DNA of 64,000 bases from positions 228,501 through 292,500 of the forward strand of contig JAWDGP010007402.1 in assembly GCA_033675545.1 (NCBI GenBank), read 5' to 3'. The translations under genes and the position numbers were made by a program. Below the pieces are notes generated by a model. It was not told the origin of the DNA and did not search any database. It was given only the letters and a program-made list of their open reading frames with translations. How positions within the stretch are numbered: position 1 is the first letter of the stretch; each line of letters opens with the position of its first letter. Positions 1-17,549 of this stretch are shown piece after piece. The DNA comes from Elysia crispata (Eukaryota; Mollusca; Gastropoda; Plakobranchidae).

Positions 1-401
1 AATCCAAAAAATGGAGACAGACCTAAGCGAACTGTACTTGAAATAAGATTAGACAATTATGTTTAAGAAATTTTCCTTATTAGGATAAAACCAGATTTCC
101 CAAGAATGCTGTGCGAGCCAATCATTCAGCAATCCAAGATATGCATGGATGATCTAACCTCTATACTATACACATAAATTATATAATGTGGTGTAGAAAT
201 GAAAGAATGTTATAAATAGCATTACACCTAAAGTTAAAATCAATATGACAAGTTTAACAATGGCAGTCTTTCCTTTCTCGTATGTTCTAGCAAAATGGTA
301 TCATACTATTTTATGACGCTTATTGTCTTCGTAACATAAACTCTCGGATTCAGCGTATTAAAAAGCCAAAAGATTTCGTAGGCATATAAAACAATGTTGA
401 C
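1..401 (-). other. Intron of the second TEP gene (left edge)
   Basis: AT-rich sequence after the MG1 exon. I see no further exon or repeat of note before the window ends. Confidence 0.5.
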
Positions 402-571
402 CGTTTTTGAACTCTAGCTCCGTCTTGTTTAGAATACGGCTAGAGTCTTTGGCTCCCCGGTATGTAAGAGTGATGAAATCGCCCTGGGGTGGGACATTTA
501 CAGCTGTGACTGTAGCAAGAAGTTCAGAATCGTAGTGAGGCTGTTTTGGAAGTGTAACCAGGAACTTGGTT
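402..571 (-). CDS. Second exon of a second TEP gene: first part of MG1
   Basis: Encodes TKFLVTLPKQPHYDSELLAT, then VTAVNVPPQGDFITLTYRGA and ILNKTELEFKNG. The pattern F-VT-PK....E.....V..V.....-.-.-T..Y.. matches the start of mature C3/TEP proteins (MYSIITPNILR.ESEE), where MG1 begins. The acceptor ends TTGCCCAG. The donor is inferred as GTCAAC at 401, giving phase 2-1. Phase 1 at its end is exactly what the next exon of the neighbouring gene requires (63479 exon), supporting paralogy. Later exons would lie left of base 1, so whether this copy keeps a thioester cannot be seen. The donor is the least certain part. Confidence 0.7.
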
Positions 572-1177
572 CTGGGCAAGATTTAGAAAAAAAGTTTGAG
601 TTTACTAATTTTGTAAATTCTTGTAAAAGAGAAAAAAAAAACAACTAGATATTAAAGCATTATTGAAACTTTTCCCCTGTAATTTACATAACAAATATTC
701 TAAGAAAATAATCCAATTATTTAGTATACATTCAGAAAATTAAGATATTAGATATTTAAGGAAAAAAAACCCACTTAAACTACTTTAAAAAGACTTAAAA
801 AAGAGACATAGGCATTTAAAAATATGCCCACCAAATAATTAAATATTGTCGTAATCAACTCAATTTTAATACTAATTGCAATACCTGCAGGGGAAGTTAT
901 GCTATAATATTATTCCTACAACTGCTCCTCTTAGCTTACCATAACGACATATTCTCAATTACTACAACAAGAACTAAAACTAATGCGGTTCAAGTTACAT
1001 AGTTGGAAAGCTTTAAAAAATTGTCCTTTTGCTTCACCTATAAAAATATCTATAATGTTTCGTTCAAAATCTACTTATACTACTAGTAACAGCGGTTATT
1101 GCTAAAGCTGCTAAAGATACCACAAACAACTACAATTGCTCTCAATACGAGTGCTTTTAACACAAAAAATAACAGCC

Positions 1178-1320
<143 letters not shown>

Positions 1321-1321
1321 T

Positions 1322-1848
1322 GAAGAAGAAGAAGAAGAAGAAGAAGAAGAAGAAGAAGAAGAAGAAGAAGAAGAAGAAGAAGAAGAAGAAGAAGAAGAAG
1401 AAGAAGAAGAAGAAGAAGAAGAAGAAGAAGAAGAAGAAGAAGAAGAAGAAGAAGAAGAAGAAGAAGAAGAAGAAGAAGAAGAAGAAGAAGAAGAAGAAGA
1501 AGAAGAAGAAGAAGAAGAAGAAGAAGAAGAAGAAGAAGAAGAAGAAGAAGAAGAAGAAGAAGAAGAAGAAGAAGAAGAAGAAGAAGAAGAAGAAGAAGAA
1601 GAAGAAGAAGAAGAAGAAGAAGAAGAAGAAGAAGAAGAAGAAGAAGAAGAAGAAGAAGAAGAAGAAGAAGAAGAAGAAGAAGAAGAAGAAGAAGAAGAAG
1701 AAGAAGAAGAAGAAGAAGAAGAAGAAGAAGAAGAAGAAGAAGAAGAAGAAGAAGAAGAAGAAGAAGAAGAAGAAGAAGAAGAAGAAGAAGAAGAAGAAGA
1801 AGAAGAAGACAGAAAGAAAGAAAGAAAGAAAGAAAGAAGAAAAGAAAA
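1322..1848. repeat. (GAA)n array, about 162 units, then GAAA tail
   Basis: Uninterrupted GAA from 1322 to 1809, followed by a GAAA-rich stretch to about 1848. It lies in the first intron of the second TEP gene, whose sense strand reads TTC here. The long poly-Glu frame across it is an artefact. Confidence 0.98.
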
Positions 1849-2104
1849 ATGAATATTAGAAAAAAGAAAATTTAATCATTTTTTTTCCTGTTTTGTGATT
1901 GAAATACAATGAATTCATCTAAAAATAGAATACGCCGAAAGTTATGAATAGGGTTAAAAAGATAAGAGGATTTAACTAGAGTTTGTTCATTTTTTTTTTT
2001 AAACCGTAGAATTTTTTTTCGATTACCAGATTTTTATCTGAGTTTTGTGCGTTCTAAACGGTTAAAAGTATCTTTCTTAATTCTTTTAGAATTGACCCAC
2101 TTAC

Positions 2105-2172
2105 CCGGATGCGACAAGCATGATGTGAATGAAACATACCAGCGTCAAAGCGGTTATTCCAAAGCGGGCCAT
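2105..2172 (-). CDS. First exon of a second TEP gene: signal peptide
   Basis: ATG at 2172-2170 opens MARFGITALTLVCFIHIMLV followed by ASG, then a strong donor GTAAGT at 2104. It looks like a signal peptide: one Arg, a hydrophobic core, and small residues before the expected cut. It ends in phase 2 (GG), and the exon at 402-571 starts with one base (A), giving SGTKFLVTLPK across the join. A TATA-like box lies 46 bases upstream. An in-frame ATG seven codons upstream (2193-2191) is possible, but would lie close to the predicted transcription start. The identification rests on signal peptide, splice and phase together. Confidence 0.75.
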
Positions 2173-2228
2173 TATGGATCTCACCTGACACATGCGAAGA
2201 AACAAGTTTAGATTCCATTTATATTCGT
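2173..2228 (-). promoter_or_regulatory. Candidate core promoter of the second TEP gene
   Basis: On the minus strand the sequence GAATATAAATGG holds a TATA box (TATAAA at 2223-2218), 46 bases before the ATG at 2172. A start about 30 bases downstream of the box would leave a 5' leader of roughly 20 bases. This is inference from spacing only. Confidence 0.4.
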
Positions 2229-3312
2229 CTGTTGTATTGAAATACTCAATTAAAAATAAGTTTGAAATATTCGATTATTGTCATCTTCGTTTCTTAACCG
2301 TTTTTACCAGTGTTAATTTATTGCTTATATGAATCCTTTTATTGTCATCTTTTTAGTTTCTTTTAACGAGAGAAAATTGCTTAAATATTCATATTTTAGC
2401 TGATTATTTAGATAATATCTCTATTGCCTGAGCTAATAGGATTAGTTAGAAAAGTAGTTTCAATTGAAATAGTAAGATTAAGCATTAAAACTACAAGTAC
2501 GCATGAGTATCCGCTGTCGAAAATAAAAAAAAGAAAAGAAAACCGCACATGAGAAACTCTACCATCTACATTAATAATTTGTAAGTGCATTCTTTTTTGT
2601 TTTCAATTTCAACACTAAATTTCTTATGTTACTGACGAGAAAAAAAAAGAGATTACCACTAACAACAAAACTGGTAATGGCAAGGATATGCTCTTTTAAA
2701 CTCTTCAATTTGTAAAAAATTTACTGGATAAAAAGAAAGAGTGTACGAAAGAAGCAAATCAGCGTGCTCCGTGACATGTTCAATCTTCTTTATGTTTACT
2801 TTATGTTATCTTCCAGCACTAGAGCAAATGATACATAAAGATTATCCAGTGGGAGTAAACGTGCTGAGAGAATGGAAAACTTATATGGCAACCTTCGAGA
2901 TGAGAAAGAGAATATGATTTGTAATCAACACACAAATAATGTTATTATTGTACCGAGATAGCAATTTTTTTTGAAATTTTTGGCTTTTATTCATGGCGCC
3001 CAGAACTCGCGGCTTGCTGGCAAATTTGAAATACTATAACAACTTTTATTTTCCACAGAAATACTTTTACTAGCTTTCTAATGTTTTGAGGATCGGTGAT
3101 GTATTCCTGTTATGTGGACAGAGCAGAATTTCGATTTCCTGTATTTTGTGGCCTTTATCTTGAACTAGCGGTGAGTTTGAACAGGATAGTAGCAAAAAAA
3201 ATTCAGATTGGTAAATTAAAATTGTTATTAGAAGAAAATTTCAGAAAAAGATTACCAAATGCTTTATAAAGAACTACTATAAAAATTTGAGCTGTGAAGA
3301 AAACGATTTTTC

Positions 3313-3349
3313 TTTTTTTTTTTTTGGGGGGGGGGGGGGGGGGTGGGGG
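3313..3349. repeat. T run followed by a G run
   Basis: Thirteen T then eighteen G, a T and five more G. It is by far the longest G run in this AT-rich window. Confidence 0.95.
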
Positions 3350-4580
3350 TTATTTGTTTGTTTTTTTTTTTAATACGCCCTTCTTTGACATGAGCTTATA
3401 AAATTAAATACGAAATAAGTATAACACAACATAACATTCTATTTGGTTCGATAATTACAAAAATATATGAGGTAAAAAAATATTGCATGAAATATAGATA
3501 TATTTGTTATAAAGGCGTGTAAGCGTACTTTGAGATCTTGTTTTACAAGCATGAAAAACTTTATAAGGGATTCAAAGGGAAAAAAATGTACGATAGTTTA
3601 ATTTATATTGAGGAGAGCAAGTTCGGAAGAAAAAGAGTAATGCCAAAGTAAACAATTACGGTGACAATAATAGGATAAACTGATCTTATGCATACTGGGA
3701 TTATATCACTGGTGGATAAAAAGCACAAACCAAAGTAATGCAAAGTAGTCGCATAATTTTGAGAACGCTTAAATTCTTACCTATCCAATTTTCAAACTAG
3801 CTAAAAAAAGAAAAAGAAACAGCCTTGTTTCGCACTCTAACGTTGCAATCTAAGATAACAAAAAATATATATTGCATAACTCTGGATGAACTATGTATAA
3901 TCCTATATTGTGGGCAGATCAAACAAACCTTAACTATTTTGTTGCACAGTCCGAAGCTTGGAGTCACAAATGTAAGCTTGTGCTTGCTCTGAATATTCCT
4001 TTACGTTTGCCTCATATCTACTTAAACAACGATCTCTATCCATGAATAAAACTGTATGCCTCTAAATTTTAGCTAAGAGTATGGTCTGTTTACTAGGTTT
4101 AGTTGGTTTTGTTCCATTTGGATCTATTCGTTTCCTAGAAAATTTTAAGCAGGGAAGTTTCTTAGCTCGTAGAGGCTCGTAGAGGATACAAAGTTTTCAT
4201 GTGGTGACTGGCGCAAGCCCTCAGTCCAGGTCTACATGTTGTTCACAAGGAGTGAGCGCTCGCTCTCACTTCAATCCACTCACCAGGCAAGCTGGCCTCT
4301 ACAGGTCTAATCATCACTTCACGTATACATAAGAATGGACAAAAATGTAAGCAAAATGGCCTAAGGCACAGAAAAATTCCCTGCCAAGAGCTCATCACAC
4401 TGTTACAAAGCATTTTCATTTCCAGCTTTTCTACAACATAGACGTTATATTGGTCCAATGTTTCAAACTAATTTTAGAAATGACGTGCTCAAGGATGTTA
4501 AACGGAAATAAGTATTATTTCAGTATTGAGATAAAGAGTGGTTTTAGGCTTGTTTTTGTTTCCTTTGTTTTGTTTTGGTT

Positions 4581-4780
4581 AAATGAACTTTGTAGTGTTT
4601 GACCAAGACTGGTGCTGGCTGTAATGCTTTTACGTAGGAAGCTCGAGAATGAGTAAAAAAGGTTCCTATAACTTTGTTTGCTTGATATTGTTAATACATA
4701 TTGATGAAATAACTACGTTTCAAGATTTATGAGCTCATGTATTCAAAATATTAAGTTAACATTGCAATTAGAATTCAATT
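4581..4780 (+). repeat. Left arm of an inverted repeat pair
   Basis: The arm runs from AAATGAACTTTGTAGTGTTT to the GCAATTAGAATTCAAT region. Its reverse complement recurs at 6209-6413 with substitutions and small indels; by eye well over 80 percent of bases match. Shared landmarks are TTTTACGTAGGAAGC and GATGAAATAACTACGTTTC. Confidence 0.85.
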
Positions 4781-4867
4781 TTATTATATGGATGTGGTTG
4801 CAGTCATGATATTGATGAGAGAGTCTAGTTCTGATGGTGAGAAGGATTTAATGACGGCAATATATGT

Positions 4868-4912
<45 letters not shown>

Positions 4913-6208
4913 TGCTTGTTGGTGTTAACTAGGATAAGAAGAAAGCAGTACGGTGACAGTGACAGTTATTATGATGATGAATTTGATGGTGAGATTGTGT
5001 TACCATTCTATTATTAGTAATATAAGCAGGGCATGATGCTTAAGCAAAGACGAGGACAGACAATAAAAAAAGAGAATGACAATGCTCATGATGATAAATT
5101 TTTAATTAAGTCTGTCAAGATGCTTTGGCGATGATTGCAGCGAAAAATGATCATGATAATGATGTTGAGATCCAGAATATAGATACCTTTGCAATAATTG
5201 TGGAGGTAGGGAATGCTGAAGCAAAGACTAAGATAGATAATTAATGAGAACGATTTATTATTATGCGCTTTTCTATATAGACTGGACGTCTCTGATAAGT
5301 TATAATTTTATGTGCAAAAAAAAAAAAAGAAGTAAACAAAACAAAAAAAAAACAAAAAAAAAAAAACGACACATAAATAAAGAATTGTTTTAATCTTTTG
5401 AAAGATCATTTCTTATTTTTTAAAGTACATTACAGCTTAAACTCTTTTTTACCTGTTGCTCACCTCTTGTTAGAAATACATTTTCTGCTTTTTCTCCATT
5501 ATTAGACCACCCAGTGTCAGAGAAAAAAAAAGGTAGTACGTGTAAGCTACAACTCAAGCCACGGTTAAGCGTTAAGGTTTGTATATATGTCAGTCTGGCT
5601 AAGCAGTTTTTAGTTTTCCGTCGCCTAAGTTCACAACAGTTCGTCAATGCATTTGTGTGTGTTTATATGAACATAAACTAGAGAGGATCTCACCCCCTGA
5701 GACACTCTGGTCAGGCTTATAGCTCGTCCATCTGGCTATTTTTTCCCCTGGCACTCTTGAGAGATCAAGACTGCTCAGCGTCTGTTAAAGAAGCGTAGCT
5801 CCATTTACTGAGTCTAGCGAGAAATGCCGTGGCGCCTCTAATTGATAATGACCACTTAAACCAAGAGTTAAAACATAAGAGAACACAGCATAAAACCATC
5901 TCTCTTTTTGGAGCTGTCGTATGAATCACCCAGAAATAATAATAAAAAAATAAATAAACAAACAAATAAGTAAAAAATGTATAACTGTTTCAGTGATGTC
6001 CTTATTGGATCACTAATGTTCAAGTGAATAAGAATGATATTGGCATTTTCAAAAAAAAAAAAAAATTATTCATGGGTGTTACTGAGTTGAAGTATTGATT
6101 TTTACCTTCAATGTATCCTTACTCTTAGATCGCTATATTGTTCGTACAAAAATGGTTGTGCTTCCGTTTCAGATAGTTGGTTTTTAATTAGAAGACCTCA
6201 TTTGTGGA

Positions 6209-6413
6209 TTATAATTATAATTGCAATGTTAAAGGAATATTTTAAATATGTGAGCTCATCAATCTTGAAACGTAGTTATTTCATCAATATGGATTAACAA
6301 TATCAAGTAAATAAAATTATAGGAACTTTATTTTATTCATCCTCGAGCTGTGCTTCCTACGTAAAACCATTACAACCAGCACCCATCTTGGCCAAACACT
6401 ACAAAGTTCATTT
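6209..6413 (-). repeat. Right arm of the inverted repeat pair
   Basis: Reverse complement of the copy at 4581-4780. It includes GAAACGTAGTTATTTCATC and GCTTCCTACGTAAAA. About 1.4 kb of unrelated sequence separates the arms, so this is either one foldback-type element or two insertions in opposite orientation. Confidence 0.85.
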
Positions 6414-6721
6414 GTGGATTTTACCTCACCCACTCACCCACTTTCCGATTAAGTTGCTTTTGTAATTTTTTTTTATTTGAAGTAAAGACTTAAAGGAAGG
6501 CAAAAGATCAATAAGTTACTCAGAATCGATATTATATCAAATATTGTAAATTATAACCCGCGCAACCCTATTTTCAAGGGAAAGGAATATTGAAGAAAAA
6601 TAAACACATTTGGTTTGAGCTGAGTCAAAAGTTAGGCTTCATGTCTCAGAGAGACAAGTCATCAGATGGTACCGGGCGCTTTGAGCAAGAGTTAATATTG
6701 TTGGAACCTTGCGAGCGATGT

Positions 6722-7510
6722 GAAACATAGTGCAACGAAAAAAAGGTTTATCTCACCAGATCGAGCTATTAGTATACAGTTCTGTTGAAACATAGTGCAA
6801 CGAAAAAAAGGTTTTATCTCACCAGATCGAGCTATTAGTATACAGTTCTGTTGAAACATAGTGCAACGAAAAAAAGGTTTATCTCACCAGATCGAGCTAT
6901 TAGTATACAGTTCTGTTGAAACATAGTGCAACGAAAAAAAGGTTTTATCTCACCAGATCGAGCTATTAGTATACAGTTCTGTTGAAACATAGTGCAACGA
7001 AAAAATGGTTTATCTCACCAGATCGAGCTATTGGTATACAGTTCTGTTGAAACATAGTGCAACGAAAAAAAGGTTTTATCTCACCAGATCGAGCTATTAG
7101 TATACAGTTCTGTTGAAACATAGTGCAACGAAAAAAAGGTTTTATCTCACCAGATCGAGCTATTAGTATACAGTTCTGTTGAAACATAGTGCAACGAAAA
7201 AAAGGTTTTATCTCACCAGATCGAGCTATTGGTATACAGTTCTGTTGAAACATAGTGCAACGAAAAAATGGTTTATCTCACCAGATCGAGCTATTGGTAT
7301 ACAGTTCTGTTGAAACATAGTGCAACGAAAAAAAGGTTTTATCTCACCAGATCGAGCTATTAGTATACAGTTCTGATGAAACATAGTGCAACGAAAAAAA
7401 GGTTTTATCTCACCAGATCGAGCTATTAGTATACAGTTCTGTTGAAACATAGTGCAACGAAAAAAGGGTTTATCTCACCAGATCGAGCTATTAGTATACA
7501 GTTCTGTTGA
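6722..7510. repeat. Tandem satellite, 12 copies of a 65/66-bp unit
   Basis: Each unit begins GAAACATAGTGCAACG, has a run of A, then GGTTTATCTCACC or GGTTTTATCTCACC, AGATCGAGCTATT and GTATACAGTTCTGTT. Units differ mainly by one T (65 or 66 bp) and by A/G at one site, so the array is young or homogenised. The 66-bp units read as 22-residue peptide repeats on the minus strand (MFQQNC...RSGEIKPFFRCT), but 65-bp units break the frame, so I do not call a gene. Confidence 0.97.
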
Positions 7511-11385
<3,875 letters not shown>

Positions 11386-12451
11386 ATATATTCCTACGAA
11401 TATGTTTGCAAAAGATATGCCCGTACAAGCCTATCTATGAGAACTAAGTTGAGCAGGTCGAGTAACCTTGGTACATCATTGCTGCAAGCACAAAAGATTC
11501 ACATCTACCCAACTAAACTGGTAAATAAGCATTGCAAAATTATAAACATTTTGCAAAATCACGAAAACTGTAAAGTATACCAACGGCATACTCATTTGAA
11601 TGAAAGGAAAAGCTGAAAGTGGCAGCAATAAATTAGGTGTCCTACCTTCAAACTCAGATACCTGCAGAGAAAAAAAGTAAAGGAGATTTTTGTCAATTTT
11701 TAGCAGGAGGAAAATATCTTTCAATGAATGAAACTGAATACAAAAAAAAACAACCAAACAAACATTCAATAAATAGAAAATGTAACTTTAAAATAAACAA
11801 GAATTCGTATCAGCATCTCTTCTTATATACTTTGATTCATAGGTTCTACACCCCTGATCTATGACAAAAAATACCTCCTTTCTAATGGGGTCCCACGTAA
11901 GTTTTTTTGCAATAGTGATTTTTTTACTTGACGGGAGATACGTATGATTTACAATTTTTTTTTTCAAAACAAAGCTTTTGCTCTTTAGATGTTAGCTGCT
12001 CTAATTTAAAAATCCGAATCTCTATTCCTTTATTCATAAATCCATATTAAGGTATATGTCGCAATCACAAAATACAAAACGTAGAAAAAGCGACCTTCGT
12101 CATTGTTTATGTCTCATTATATACGACTATTTAGCAGTGATCGATATGATTTGGTTTGTAGAAAAATTGTTTTCTAAAAAGATCAATGATTCTTAATGGT
12201 AAATATTTAACCGTATGTTGCTACAGTTAGTTGTGGAACCATGAACATTTTTTGATTTTCGTGTAAACTGCAGATTGATTTTGGCATCAAAGATAAGATA
12301 ATGCACAAATTCCACACAAATATTTGAAAAAAGATTATATCTATTTTACTTTAATATACATTTGCTAAATATTCACTCCTTACTTTCTACTTAGTTCGTA
12401 CACATCTGCAAAGACTACACTTTCCGAGCAGCAAGTTCTAACGTTTTGTTT

Positions 12452-12454
<3 letters not shown>

Positions 12455-12540
<86 letters not shown>

Positions 12541-12604
12541 GTGTGTGTGTGTCATCTGCCTGTGTCTCTGTCTGCTCATCTGTTTCCATCTCTCTGTCTG
12601 TCTG

Positions 12605-12649
<45 letters not shown>

Positions 12650-12664
12650 CTCTCTCTCTCTCTG

Positions 12665-12719
<55 letters not shown>

Positions 12720-12731
12720 CTCTCTCTCTAT
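12455..12731. repeat. Compound microsatellite TA, GT, CT
   Basis: TA to 12539, GT to about 12552, then CT with TGTC variants to 12731. Frames through it give Ile-Tyr and Ser-Leu repeats and are artefacts. Confidence 0.95.
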
Positions 12732-13811
12732 CTAATTTTCTTTTATATATTGAGTTTGCTGCTTTTTATGTGCACTTAAATTTGGGAAGTTGAAATTCCT
12801 TTATTTTTAATTATCATCTTTCTTTGCTTCTATTTTTTTCTCTGGGACCATTACCAATAATCATACGGACTCGACCGAAAGGTTTGACTATAGTTGTGAG
12901 CTTGCTTGAGTCTTCATAAGGTTTATTATGCCATGATGTTTCTTCCAATTTAGCTCGTTGGGGATCTCGGTAAATCTAAATTTAGTTGCGACATAAATCA
13001 GTGTTCTTATTCGAAGGTATTCTCGTTTTATAGCTTTATACAGATTTGAGTGATATAATAAATGCGAGCGGATTCATTTATCTATAACACTGTGGAACTT
13101 CGACCCATTCATCCTGTTGACTCCTTGACAAAGACATTCTGATGAGTTGTGAAGGTCTTTTTCCTCTAATTTTTTATCTTAAGGAAAATGGCATCTTTTT
13201 TAAAACATTGTCATCGGGTTTCTGAATTTAAAGCTTAATCAATCTAAAAGACCTGGCTCCTCATTTAAATTGGAAATCAGATTGTTTTAGCTCCTAAAGA
13301 CTGATTCCAAGGCTTGAAAAATTGTCCGACTTTGGAAACAACTGTCACTTTCACTGCCAGATGTAGCCATTTTTCCCATTTTAACTCTAAACTAGACACT
13401 ACTTAAATGTTGCCATTTCATATGGTTAAAGTCTGTCGGGACTTTTTGACTTAATTTTTCTCCTTTTTTTTAAACACAGTAACATTGATATGTATCAATT
13501 TCATTTTACATTATTTTGTCGACGACTTGTCGTGAAAATTATCTTCCTGCACTGAATAGTAAATGCTAGTCTATTTTTTTTAAATGAAAAGTATACAAAA
13601 ATAACGATGTAAATCTCGATGCCTTACCAATTTAATCATTTGACCTCTCTTTGTTCTAATTCCTCCTTATTGTCTAATCAAACTCGACAGAGTCAGGTAT
13701 AAAAATTCTTCTCCAGTAACATTTTCTGTCATTCTTCACCTCCACATCAATATCTAATTTATATATCTCCGTGAGTATCATGCTCACGATACGCATCTAC
13801 GCGAATTCTCC

Positions 13812-13867
13812 CTCTGTCTCTGTCTCTGTCTCTGTCTCTCTCTGTCTCTCTCTCTCTCACTTTCTCT

Positions 13868-13911
<44 letters not shown>

Positions 13912-13990
13912 CTTTCTCTTTCTCACTCTCTATCTATCCATCTATTTATTTATCTATCTCTCTCTGTCTCTCTCTTCTCTCTATATTTCT
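13812..13990. repeat. CT/TGTC-rich microsatellite
   Basis: Imperfect CT, TGTCTC and TATC repeats on the plus strand. Confidence 0.9.
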
Positions 13991-16900
13991 CTTTTTGCTC
14001 CTCTCTTTAAAACCACCTGATCCCTTACACCCTAACCTATTGAACTAAAGCCCTTTCACGCTGTATAAAGGCTTCACCTTATAATTTAGCTTCCTTCCAA
14101 CACCCACCCTAAGCTAGTTTTCCATAAGCAAAGCCTAATTACTCTGCAAAAAGCAACACAGTTAGGCCTTTAAAGCCTTTATCTTCTTGGTGGAAGGATA
14201 TAGTTATCAACCCTATTATCGGAAAACACGCATTTCTTCTTAGTAATTATAAACAGATCTTGTTTAAGAACAAAGTATTTAGTGTATATCCTTCTTTTCC
14301 CCTTTTGTCTTCTATTAAATTTTCTTTCTATCTGTATAAGTTTCCTTAGGAAATTTAGTGTGTGTTAAACCACGTAAATGACATGCATAAGAAAACTAGC
14401 GTTTTTGGCCGAGCTTAATTGATAAATGGTTCATTTGCAATTCTGTGGGAAAATGAGACAACAAAAGCAACATTTTACGTCGTTGTTGATGTAAAACTTG
14501 GCACAGGGTAAATAAGGGAGTCATCATGTCCTGAATCCACTTACATTCAGGACAGTCTTATACAAGAGATTCAGTTGAAACATAAAATAGACAGTGGAAG
14601 GAAGAACATGAAATACGAAATATTAGACACACACAGGGTCAGTGTGCATTAAAACGCCGAGCTTGGAGCAAGATAGATGCGAGCACAGTAAAAAAGGAAT
14701 AAGTAGAGTACAGCTCCTAAATTTACAAAACGGGACAAAACACGTAAGCTTTTGGCTTTATATCTTCATCGGACAAAGAAGCAAGAACAAGCAATTACAC
14801 AAGAATATTCACAAACACAATATGTGAAATGCAACCACAAAAGGATTAAAATAAAGAAGGCGTTATATATAGATAGATTTAACAAGAAAAATGAATCATA
14901 CTAAAGGTTATATATATATATATATACTTTATATTATATATATAAATGTAATAAATAGTTTAAAAAGTCACGAAAAAAGTGAGTAAAATAAGCGAAAAAT
15001 ACCAAAAAAAAAAAACAACATTGACTGGCTAAACAACTAATTACAAAATAATAAAGAAATAAACAAAAGAAAGAACAATTAGATCATTACGCTAAATGAA
15101 TAAAAAATTAAAGAAAAAATTAGTGTAAAAGAGAATGAAAGATACAGAACTGAAGTATAAGGTACAGAGGTAAAGAAAGAAAGAGAGACACACAGAGAAA
15201 AAGAAAGAGCGATAGAGAGTAGGAGAAGAGGGAAAGGAATGGGCTGATTGAAAAGACAGACAGAATAATAAGGAAAAACAAAAGAGAACGAAAGGATTGA
15301 TAGGAAAAGAAAAACGTTGGCTTCCTTATGAAATAACAGATCAAATCTAATAGCTTAAAGATACGAAGGAAAAATTCTAGATCACAGTTCCGGAAAAAAA
15401 AAAGAATTAAAAAAAAATACTCTAACTAGATTACTTGATAATAAAAATAGCCATGAAAAATGCATGCTACAAAGTGTATAGGTTTAGGGAACTCATCTGA
15501 TTGCAGCTAACGTTTTTCATGGAATCGAAGGTTAGCTTATTTTTATTTCCACAATCAGAAGGTATTATCGAATGTAAATCGAATAATGCATTAAAAGATT
15601 CACAGATTCACAACTTCGAAAGCTGAGTGCTTAGTGAGTCCGAAATAAGGTCTTAAGAAATAATAAGCAACATGACCGATGAAAAAGGTTTTAAGAAATG
15701 CTTTGAATGTGTTACAGATCTTCAGCCCTGATAATTTTGGTAAAATACGTGCTGGACATTTATTCCTTCTGGGGACAAATTACTCATTTCTTAAGTGAGC
15801 CTATGTTCAAAGTTAAAGTGAGACCTAGCATCTCCTGTCTATACACGTAAACCAAGAACCTCCATATCAGATGAACCTTGGTGACCCGGTGAGCGAAAAT
15901 GATGAGATACAAAGCTTAGAAACCCCTACGGCCACATCCTTCAAATGTTCGCAAAAGCGAGTAGAAATTATTCTACCAGTTCATCTATGTAAACTAAATG
16001 ACAACGGTAACACACTGTCGCATATATAAGGTTGATACTATTACACGTGAACGAGTCAGTCATCCTGAAGGTACGCTTGGGAATTGTCATGTTACAAGAT
16101 TGTGAGATTGGAAAGTTTGACTTTTTCTTCCCCTGAATGTAAAAGTAAATAATAATCTTTGTATTGATTTTATTGAAGACTGATAAGTATTCCACTATTA
16201 GTAACAATGTTATCTTTCAAACAGGATGATCGTTTGGTTCTGAAAAGGAGAATTGTATCCTTAATTCGTATTATACAGAGTTCTATATTAAATGATAATA
16301 AATCATGCAATGCATTTTTTTTATTGTAATGCATTAATATCTTACACTGTACGCGCAATCCTCAAAAGTAAAACAAAATGTCTAAAATGTGTTTATTTTC
16401 AATTTACTGGCTGCAAATTACGTAGGGGCTCAATATATATCACATTGATTCATATTTCTTGATTCGTGTTATTAATTAAAATTATTTGCTTTCACTGATT
16501 CGTTTCGTTATTTCCAAGGCCAATCTTCTGGCGAAGTTTATCATCAGGTGTAAGTATCATCTTACAAAATGTAACTTTGTAACAAGAAAATTATCAACTT
16601 ACTTGTAAGAGCTGATTATATGTTAAAAGAGCATTTTTTTTTCTCTTTTTCAGCGAAGCTAGAATAGCAATGCCACAATGGTACTGGGTTTCAAGCTAAT
16701 TTTAAAAATTACGTATTACAAAAATTTTAAGTGCTTTTAACTTTGTTAGAACAGGTAATGAATTTGGAAGTAGTTTCAAGTATGTTTTTATTTATTCCTT
16801 AGAAATCACAAGGAATGTGGCTGAGCTAAATCAAATATTGGAACTGTGCCAAACAATAATCATGGCTCGAATATGAGAAAAAGAGTTCTTAATATAGCGA

Positions 16901-17378
16901 GAGAGAAAGATACTGACAGACGGATAGCCAGAGAGATACAGACAAATAAACTAATGATAGAAACAGACTAATCTAAAGATCGAAATTATCATACTGAAAT
17001 AAAATGTACGCGATGATGAAAAAGTAAGGGTTCTTTCCACGATTATAAAAAAAAAAACAAAACTGAAAATATATGGGCAGAAATCTAGAGTACAGACTCG
17101 TTTGAGATCGCTCTAAACACATCTTTAAAAGTTTACAAAGCGATAGCTAAGCTTTTCACAGCTTGATGAAATAGAAAAGATATGGATAGATAGTGATGAG
17201 AGATAGAGAAAGAGAGAAAGAGAGAGAGAGAGAGACAGAGAGAGAGAGAGAAACGAGACATAGCCGATACAGACACTGAGACAAAAACACAGACAGGGAG
17301 CCTCACTAAGTGATTTAAAGTAAAAAAAATCGCACTATGAAAAATTAAGTACGGAAAGATAAAGTGAAAGAAAAAAAA

Positions 17379-17390
17379 AGCGAGCGAGCG

Positions 17391-17461
<71 letters not shown>

Positions 17462-17478
17462 GACAGAGAGAGAGAGAC

Positions 17479-17549
<71 letters not shown>

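Larger units (their letters stand above)
2229..6721. other. Intergenic stretch upstream of the second TEP gene
   Basis: No gene seen. It contains the T/G run, a TA microsatellite at 4862-4911 and a pair of inverted repeats (4581-4780 and 6209-6413). ATG-started frames here are short and without family similarity. Confidence 0.6.
11386..17378. other. Intergenic stretch, no gene seen
   Basis: Outside the two microsatellites above and a TA run at about 14908-14945, I see only AT-rich sequence with short random frames. GA-rich patches occur near 15170-15240 and 16900-17260. Confidence 0.5.

Noticed and set aside
6966..7450. Minus-strand repeat protein MFQQNC...RSGEIKPFFRCT
   Set aside because: Arises from 66-bp satellite units; 65-bp units break the frame and there is no start or flanking coding sequence.
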